Source: Ramlibacter monticola
GTDB lineage: Bacteria > Pseudomonadota > Gammaproteobacteria > Burkholderiales > Burkholderiaceae_C
Length of the DNA stretch: 64,000 nt
Assembly: GCF_016722785.1 (NCBI RefSeq)
Contig: NZ_JAEQNE010000004.1
Coordinates: 62,001-126,000, forward strand
Direction: 5' to 3'
Of the stretch, positions 58,803-64,000 are shown in pieces; within the stretch, counting starts at the first letter, position 1; every line of letters starts with the position of its first letter. Below the pieces are notes generated by a model. It saw only the letters and a program-made list of their open reading frames with translations. It had not been told where the DNA came from and did not search any database. The position numbers were made by a program, and so were the translations under genes.

Positions 58803-61043
58803 TCAGGCCAGCCGCGCCTTCACGCGCTCCGGCGTGAAGGGCAGGTCGCGCAGGCGGCGCCCGGTCGCCTGCGCGAAGGCATTCGCGATCGCCGCCACCA
58901 TCGGCCCCTGCGAGCCTTCGCCGACGCCCAGCGGCCGCTCCTCGGGCCGGTCGACCAGCTTCACCTCGACCCGCGGCACCTCGGGGAAGCGCAGGATCGG
59001 GTAGTCGGGCCAGTTGCGCGCGCCCAGTTGGCGCTCGTCGTAGGGATAGGCTTCGTGCAGCGTCCAGCTCGTGGATTGCACCATGCCGCCCTCGATCTGG
59101 TTGCGGAAGCCGTCGGGGTTGACCACCAGCCCGGCATCGGCCGCGGCCCAGGCCTGCGTCACCCGCACTTCGCCGCTGCGCGGGTCGACCAGCACCTCGG
59201 CGACCACGGCGCAGTAGACCGCGAGGTTCTTGTAGCGCGAGAAGCCGATGCCGCGTCCGCGCAGCGGCCCGGCGGCGACCGGCCGGCGCGCGTCGCGCGT
59301 GTCCAGCGCCGGCCCCGGCTGCCAGCCGGCCAGCGCGGCGACCTGCTCGATCACGGCGCGCGCGCGGGGATCTTCCAGGTGCGCGAGGCGGAAGGCGAGG
59401 GGATCGGCGCCCGCCGCGCCGGCCAGTTCGTCCATGAAGGATTCGGCCGCGAACACGTTGGCGTAGGCGCCCAGCGTGCGCAGCGCCGAAGTGCGGATCG
59501 GCTGGTCCAGCAGCAGGTGGTTGGTGATGCGCTGGCGCGGGAAGGCGTACAGGGGCACCGCATTGCGGTCGCCGCCGCCGGACGGCTGCGGCAGGTTGCG
59601 CGAGGGCCCCGGCAGCAGCGGGTCGGGCAGCTGCCAGGCGGCCAGCAGGTTGCTGCCTTCCGGATCGCCGGGCCGCGTGCTGTGCGTGTAGCTCCACAGC
59701 TCGTGCTGCCAGTCGACGATGCGGCCGCCGTCGAGGGCGGCCCTCAGCTGCATCACCATCGGCGAGCCCAGGGGCTCGAAGGCGAATTCGTCCTCGCGCA
59801 TCCACTGCAGCCGCACCGGGATGCCGGGCAGGGCGCGCGCCACCAGCGCGGCGTCGAGCGCCACGTCGTCGGCGCCGTTGTGGCCGTAGCAGCCCGAGCC
59901 TTCGCGGTGCATCACCGTGATGTTCGCCGGCGCAATGCGCAGCGTCTTGGCGAGATCGCCGCGCAGCGGGAACACGCCCTGCGAGTGGGTCCAGACCTGC
60001 AGCCTGCCTTCTTCCCACTGCGCGACGGCGCAGGAGGGGCCGATCGACGCATGGGCCTGGTAGGGGCGCGTGTATTCGGCGTTGACCGTCGTGGCGGCGG
60101 CGGGCAGCGCGGCGGCCGCGGTCTTTTCGCTGACGACGCCCGTCTGGGCCCGCGCGGTCTTCAGGTAGGCGAACAACGCCGGGCCGCGCGGCGGCAGGGG
60201 GCCGGCCGCTTCCCAGCGGGCGTTGGCATGCAGCGCGCGCCAGGCGGCGACCGCCTGCTCCTCGCGCTCCGCCGCGACGGCGAGGAAGCTGCCTTCGCGC
60301 ACCACCGCCACCACGCCCGGCATGGCCCGCGCCGTGGCGACGTCGGCTTCCAGCAGCCTGGCACGCGGCATCGCCGGCCGCACCACCCGCGCGTGCACCA
60401 TGCCGGGCAGGCGCAGGTCCTGCACGTAGGCCGGCGCGCCGCTGACCTTGGCCGGGATGTCGCGGCGCCGGACGCTCTGGCCGATCAGGCGGTGCTGCCG
60501 CGCCGGCTTCGGCGCGACCCTGGCCGTGGCCTCGCGCTGCAGCGTGTCGCCGGCCACTTCCCAATAGCTCGTGCGCAGGGCGGACCCGGGCTTCGTGATC
60601 GCGCCATCGGCGACCACCAGTTCGGCGGCCGGCACGCCGAGGCGCGCGGCGGCGGACTGCAGCAGCAGCTCGCGCGCTTCGGCGCAGGCCAGGCGCAAGG
60701 CCGTGCCGCTGTCCTGCAGCGACAGGCTGCCGGCCGTCATGCCTTCGTTGGGCGTGCGGGCGGTGTCGCCCGAAACCACCTCCAGCCGCTCGGGGGCGAC
60801 GTCGAGTTCGTCGGCCACGATCTGCGTCAGCGCCGTGAGGATGCCCTGGCCCAGTTCCACCTTGCCCGTGAACATGGTGACGGTGCCGTTCGGGCGGATG
60901 CGCAGCCAGGCGTCGAGGCGTCGGTTGGTGTTGAGGCTGCCGGGCAGGGGCGCCGGCGCCTGCGCGTGCAGGCCGCCGAGCGCGAACAGCACGAGCAGCG
61001 AGCCGCCCTGCAGCAGGGCGCGGCGCGAGACGGCGGCGTCCAT
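58803..61043 (-). CDS. IorB-type molybdopterin-binding oxidoreductase subunit
   Basis: 746 residues. The N terminus has a twin-arginine-like signal (SRRALLQGGSLLVLFALGG), suggesting Tat export with cofactor loaded. The body matches the isoquinoline 1-oxidoreductase beta/xanthine-dehydrogenase-type Mo subunit: VTMFTGKVELGQGILTALTQIVADELDV, GGxG-like and HREGSGCYGHNGADDVALDAAL segments, and a terminal EGSQGPMVAAIANAFAQATG with the catalytic Glu context. It hydroxylates or oxidises an N-heterocycle or aldehyde; the substrate is unknown. The small iron-sulfur subunit overlaps its start (TGATG). Confidence 0.88.
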   Translation of the reverse strand: MDAAVSRRALLQGGSLLVLFALGGLHAQAPAPLPGSLNTNRRLDAWLRIRPNGTVTMFTGKVELGQGILTALTQIVADELDVAPERLEVVSGDTARTPNEGMTAGSLSLQDSGTALRLACAEARELLLQSAAARLGVPAAELVVADGAITKPGSALRTSYWEVAGDTLQREATARVAPKPARQHRLIGQSVRRRDIPAKVSGAPAYVQDLRLPGMVHARVVRPAMPRARLLEADVATARAMPGVVAVVREGSFLAVAAEREEQAVAAWRALHANARWEAAGPLPPRGPALFAYLKTARAQTGVVSEKTAAAALPAAATTVNAEYTRPYQAHASIGPSCAVAQWEEGRLQVWTHSQGVFPLRGDLAKTLRIAPANITVMHREGSGCYGHNGADDVALDAALVARALPGIPVRLQWMREDEFAFEPLGSPMVMQLRAALDGGRIVDWQHELWSYTHSTRPGDPEGSNLLAAWQLPDPLLPGPSRNLPQPSGGGDRNAVPLYAFPRQRITNHLLLDQPIRTSALRTLGAYANVFAAESFMDELAGAAGADPLAFRLAHLEDPRARAVIEQVAALAGWQPGPALDTRDARRPVAAGPLRGRGIGFSRYKNLAVYCAVVAEVLVDPRSGEVRVTQAWAAADAGLVVNPDGFRNQIEGGMVQSTSWTLHEAYPYDERQLGARNWPDYPILRFPEVPRVEVKLVDRPEERPLGVGEGSQGPMVAAIANAFAQATGRRLRDLPFTPERVKARLA

Positions 61044-61507
61044 CACAGCGACTTGTCGGCGGCGGCGCGCCGGATCGCCTTGAGGATGCGGGTGTGGGTG
61101 CCGCAGCGGCAGAGGTTGTCGGCCATCGCGCTGCGGATCTGGTCCTCGCTGGGAGCGGGCGTGCGGTCCAGCAGGGCCTTGGCGGTGAGGATCATCCCCG
61201 CGCTGCAGTAGCCGCACTGCGCGGCCTGCTCCTCGATGAAGGCGCGCTGCAGCGGGTGCGGCTGCTCCGGCGTGCCGAGCGCTTCCAGCGTGACGATGCG
61301 GCGCTGCGCCGCGGCGCTGGCGGGGACCGAGCAGGACCGCATGGGCTGGCCGTCGATGAGCACCGTGCAGGAACCGCAGTGGCCCGAGCCGCAGCCGTAT
61401 TTCATGCTGTTGAGGCCGAGGTCGTTGCGCAGCACGTAGAGCAGGGGCGTGTCCGGCTCGGCGGGGCTGGAGTGCCGCTCGCCATTGACATGGAGCGTGA
61501 CGGTCAT
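61043..61507 (-). CDS. IorA-type [2Fe-2S] subunit
   Basis: 154 residues from the ATG at 61507 (RBS CAGGAGG). Two [2Fe-2S] sites are visible: the plant-type cluster GCGSGHCGSCTV..C and the second in CGYCSAGM with CRCGTH. It transfers electrons from the Mo subunit to an outside acceptor. Without its own Tat signal it would be carried along with the IorB subunit. Confidence 0.92.
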   Translation of the reverse strand: MTVTLHVNGERHSSPAEPDTPLLYVLRNDLGLNSMKYGCGSGHCGSCTVLIDGQPMRSCSVPASAAAQRRIVTLEALGTPEQPHPLQRAFIEEQAAQCGYCSAGMILTAKALLDRTPAPSEDQIRSAMADNLCRCGTHTRILKAIRRAAADKSL

Positions 61508-61658
61508 GGGGCCCTCCTGTGGGGACAGGGACACTAGTTCCGGGCCGGCACCGCGTCAACGGATCTTTCCCGCCGCGCCTGCGCGCGCGATCCGCAAGCG
61601 CCTACACTGCACGCGCGACGGCCGTGCAGACGGGTGGTCGCCAACCGGGGAGCCTTGC

Positions 61659-61934
61659 TTGATCGTCGTCTTCTGGATGGAATACCCGCAGGGCGCGGGC
61701 GAGGCCCGCGCACGCAGCTTCGCCTCCGACGCCCTGGGCGAGGCGCTGCGCTTCGCCGAGGAACTGCGCGCGCGGCGCAAGGCCGGCGAGGCGATCAGCC
61801 ACGTGGCGATCCAGTCCGAGCTGCCGCAGGCGGTCGGGCCGGCCGGCGTGGCCGATGCGCCCAAGGACTACGCGCACTACAAGCGGCGCATCGATCCGGC
61901 GATCCCGCTGGGGCGCCCCTCGGGCGGGTCCTAG
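61659..61934 (+). CDS. Small hypothetical protein (TTG start)
   Basis: 91 residues from a TTG at 61659, chosen because GGGGAG lies 6 bp upstream and the protein starts in a strand (IVVFWMEYP). An ATG at 61677 would drop that strand. The product is Ala/Glu-rich (FASDALGEALRFAEELRARRKAGEAISHVAIQSELP). It has no membrane segment. It overlaps the convergent nitrile hydratase accessory gene by 4 bp. No family recognised. Confidence 0.6.
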   Translation: MIVVFWMEYPQGAGEARARSFASDALGEALRFAEELRARRKAGEAISHVAIQSELPQAVGPAGVADAPKDYAHYKRRIDPAIPLGRPSGGS

Positions 61935-62293
61935 GCAGGCGGAAAGTCGGACGGCCGCAGCTCGATGGGCTGCCCGTGCGGCGTGCGGTCGGCCGCGTGG
62001 TCCCAGGCCTGCTGGTAGCGAAGCAGTTCGGCCAGCGAGGACGCGCCCTTCTCGGCCACCAATTGCTCCAGCGCCTCCAGCCACTGGCGGTAGTAGGCAT
62101 CGGTGGCGTCTTCGCCGGGCTGCGCCGGCGCGGCCTCGATGCGCAGCGCGAGCGCCTTCGCCCATTCGGTCCAGGAGAACAGGTCCCGCTCGTACAGGGC
62201 CAGCGTCATGGCGAAGGCCTGCGCCTGCCAGGGGGCGCGGAACACGGGGCCGCCGTGGTCGCGCGGCAGGCCGGGGAGGCTGGAAAGGCTCAT
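61931..62293 (-). CDS. Nitrile hydratase accessory protein
   Basis: 120 residues matching the nitrile hydratase accessory/beta-N-terminal family: LPRDHGGPVFRAPWQAQAFAMTLALYERDLFSWTEWAKALALRI, then TDAYYRQWLEALEQLV. These activators insert metal into the alpha subunit. The gene starts inside the Crp/Fnr regulator stop (4-bp overlap). No alpha-subunit gene lies between it and the beta-subunit gene. Confidence 0.88.
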   Translation of the reverse strand: MSLSSLPGLPRDHGGPVFRAPWQAQAFAMTLALYERDLFSWTEWAKALALRIEAAPAQPGEDATDAYYRQWLEALEQLVAEKGASSLAELLRYQQAWDHAADRTPHGQPIELRPSDFPPA

Positions 62294-63006
62294 GCGGGTG
62301 GGGAGAGCATGCGTCCGTACTCGGTACGCACGAAACCATAGCAGCGGCAGGCCGCGGCTTCCAGCCCCTCGCGGTCGGTCACCTGGATGCGGCCGCGCGT
62401 GTACTGGATCAGGCCGCGCTTCTGCAGCGAGGCAGCCACCTGGTTGACGGTGGCCAGGCGCTCGCCCAGCATCTGTGCCAGGAATTCCTGCGTGAGCTCG
62501 AATTCGTCGCCCCGGACCCGGTCGTGCGTCTGCAGCAGCCAGCGCGCGCAGCGCTGTTCCACCGCATGGGCCCGGTTGCAGGCCGCGCCCTGCGCGATCT
62601 GCACCAGCAACGCGTTGGCATAGCGGTGCAGCACGCGGCCGAAGGGGGGCTGCGCGACGACGGTCGAGCGCAGGTCGGCCGCTTCCATGCGCCAGCCGGT
62701 GCCTTCGACCTGCACGAAGGCGCGGCCGAAGCTGAGCTCGGCCCCGAGCAGCAGGCCGGCGCCCAGCATGCCTTCGCTGCCGATGGTGGCCACCTCCACG
62801 TCGGTCTCGGCGGCGGCCGAGCCGAGCATCGACAGCACCCCGTCGGTGGGGAACCAGGCATGCCTCATCGGGGCCTGTTCCTGGTACAGGTCCTCGCGCA
62901 GTGCGAGCGCAACCGGCTGCAGCAGCGGGGCGATGGCGCGCAGGGCCGCGTCGTCCAGCAGGGCCAGCAGGCGGTTGCCGCGCAGCTCGGTATGCACAGT
63001 GTCCAT
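62290..63006 (-). CDS. Crp/Fnr-family transcription regulator
   Basis: 238 residues. A cyclic-nucleotide-binding-like sensor domain (about 30-140; FPTDGVLSMLG, TIGSEGMLGAGLLLG) precedes a C-terminal helix-turn-helix (LTQEFLAQMLGERLATVNQVAASLQKRGLIQYTRGRIQV). It lacks an N-terminal Cys cluster, so it is not a classical oxygen-sensing FNR. It sits between the nitrile hydratase beta and accessory genes and overlaps the latter, so it may regulate that set. Confidence 0.9.
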   Translation of the reverse strand: MDTVHTELRGNRLLALLDDAALRAIAPLLQPVALALREDLYQEQAPMRHAWFPTDGVLSMLGSAAAETDVEVATIGSEGMLGAGLLLGAELSFGRAFVQVEGTGWRMEAADLRSTVVAQPPFGRVLHRYANALLVQIAQGAACNRAHAVEQRCARWLLQTHDRVRGDEFELTQEFLAQMLGERLATVNQVAASLQKRGLIQYTRGRIQVTDREGLEAAACRCYGFVRTEYGRMLSPPA

Positions 63007-63143
63007 GCGTCCTCGGGGGCTCGGGCGACAGACGTTTATAGCGCCAAGTGAGCGCTCGCGGTGCCGCCCGCGGCGGCGGCCGGCGGGGAGCGTGGCCGGA
63101 CATCGTTGTTACTTCTGCCCGGCAGAGCAGGGCAGGCCGGCCT

Positions 63144-63815
63144 TCAGGCAGGCTCGAGATAGGGCTCCCAGGCGTCGATGGAGACCCGCAATCCCGGCGC
63201 GGCGCCGGCGCCCCACAATTCCGCGCCCTCGAACACCACCGTGTAGAGCGGCTGCGGATCCTCCCCGCGGCCCTGCGCATGCGCATCCGCGAACACGTGC
63301 GCTCCGTGCACCTTGGCGATGGTGCCGACCTTGCCGCGCGCGTAGCCGGGCAGGCGGGTGTGGTGGGGCACGGGATGGAGCCGCGTGCGCACACGCTCCC
63401 CGAGCGCGAAGCGCGGGTTGCGCGCACCGGGGCGCGCGGTGGGCGAGCCGGCGGCCAGCGCGGCCGCGACCTCGCCGGCGTGCAGCACGCGCGCGAGCGG
63501 CACCGGCGGGTGCAGCATGCGGCCGGCCGCGAGTTCGTCCGGGTGCAGCTGCCGCCGCTCGAGCATCAGCTTTTCCAGCGCCGCCAGCCAGACCTGGTAG
63601 TACGAGAGGCGCAGGTAGTCGGGCAGGGTCTCCCGCGCCGCGCGGGTCATGTCGAGGTTCCAGCTGCCGGTGGCGCCCATCGCGAGCACGAGGGCCAGCG
63701 CCTCGGGCTCCCAGCCGGCGTGGAAGCGCGTCTCTTCGTCTTCCGGCTGCACGGGGCCGAAGCCGGCGCGGCCGCCCAGGTCGGCCTGGGAGGCGTAGGG
63801 GACGGATGCGGTCAT
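63144..63815 (-). CDS. Nitrile hydratase beta subunit
   Basis: 223 residues with the beta-subunit layout: SYASQADLGGRAGFGPV-type opening, FHAGWEPEALALVLAMGATGSWNLDMTRAARETLP, YYQVWLAALEKLMLER, and the SH3-like C-terminal domain (RFALGERVRTRLHPVPHHTRLPGYARGKVGTIAKVHG...LYTVVFEGAELWG). The enzyme hydrates nitriles to amides with an alpha partner holding Co or Fe. No alpha gene is seen in the window. Beta-like subunits also occur in thiocyanate hydrolase. Confidence 0.88.
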   Translation of the reverse strand: MTASVPYASQADLGGRAGFGPVQPEDEETRFHAGWEPEALALVLAMGATGSWNLDMTRAARETLPDYLRLSYYQVWLAALEKLMLERRQLHPDELAAGRMLHPPVPLARVLHAGEVAAALAAGSPTARPGARNPRFALGERVRTRLHPVPHHTRLPGYARGKVGTIAKVHGAHVFADAHAQGRGEDPQPLYTVVFEGAELWGAGAAPGLRVSIDAWEPYLEPA

Positions 63816-63913
63816 GCGGCCATGATGGCACGCCGTGGCGTTCCCGCGCCAGCGGCCCTTGCGCGCCGCCGTCCGGCGGGGATAAAGTGCGGCGAGACGC
63901 GGGAGGTCTGCAG

Positions 63914-64000
63914 ATGAAGAAGCGTCAGATGCTGCGCGCGGCCGCCGTGGCCGTTGTCACCGCCCTTTCGGCCTGCGGCGGCGGGGGCGGGAATCCGGGC
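63914..64000 (+). CDS. N-terminal end of a lipoprotein (partial)
   Basis: 29 codons visible to the window edge, starting at an ATG with a GGAGGTC ribosome binding site. A basic start, a hydrophobic core (AAAVAVVTALSAC) and a lipobox LSAC followed by a poly-Gly run indicate a lipoprotein. The function cannot be told. Confidence 0.65.
   Translation, partial: MKKRQMLRAAAVAVVTALSACGGGGGNPG

Overview
The window is dense, very GC-rich bacterial chromosome with long antisense shadow ORFs. Its gene content suggests a betaproteobacterium of the order Burkholderiales, probably Comamonadaceae (inference from an AniA-class NirK fused to cytochrome c, a T6SS with the threonine-phosphorylation branch, DUF2721 and IorAB-type oxidoreductases). 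No rRNA, tRNA, CRISPR array or transposase was seen.

Region 1 (1-20.4 kb) is one flank of a type VI secretion (T6SS) locus. It starts with the tail of an unidentified gene, a SUKH-like putative immunity protein and a GNAT acetyltransferase. Then come a PpkA-like kinase, a polysaccharide-deacetylase lipoprotein, a LysM lipoprotein, a TIGR02270-type HEAT-repeat protein, an FHA protein (TagH) and a PP2C phosphatase (PppA). On the minus strand lie tssJ-tssK-tssL-tssM-tagF. The structural sheath, Hcp and baseplate genes are not present. A 17-bp element followed at exactly 23 bp by CATG precedes three of these genes and may define a co-regulated set. A PQQ-type sugar dehydrogenase/dihaem cytochrome c pair sits between the two halves, and an MltB-type lytic transglycosylase diverges from tssJ.

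Region 2 (20.5-31.5 kb) carries small hypotheticals, two metallo-beta-lactamase-fold exported proteins, DUF2721, aldo/keto reductase, GST, a second copy of the dehydrogenase/cytochrome pair, and a denitrification cluster nirK-nirV-sco. The cluster is headed by a perfect FNR/Dnr box placed at about -41.5 from a plausible -10. A TPR protein and a nucleoside deoxyribosyltransferase-like protein follow.

Region 3 (31.5-38.4 kb) is looser. It has a truncated DGPF/YCII gene remnant, a PAS hybrid kinase, a 0.67-kb intergenic stretch with long inverted repeats and a probable small-RNA terminator, an RNB exonuclease, an EthD protein, and a protein with a 230-residue Ser/Arg/Ala low-complexity tail.

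Region 4 (38.4-49.3 kb) is dominated by a 2,395-residue soluble hybrid histidine kinase containing 14 tandem 92-residue HAMP-pair repeats. It is followed by a second REC-HK-REC kinase and an Hsp20 with a strong terminator.

Region 5 (49.4-64 kb) holds an ATP-grasp protein, a MacA-MacB-outer-membrane-factor efflux operon, a TehA/SLAC1-type transporter, a HAD phosphatase, a paralogue of the 20.5-kb hypothetical, an IorA-IorB-LVIVD operon, and a nitrile hydratase beta subunit and accessory protein separated by a Crp/Fnr regulator, with no alpha subunit in view.
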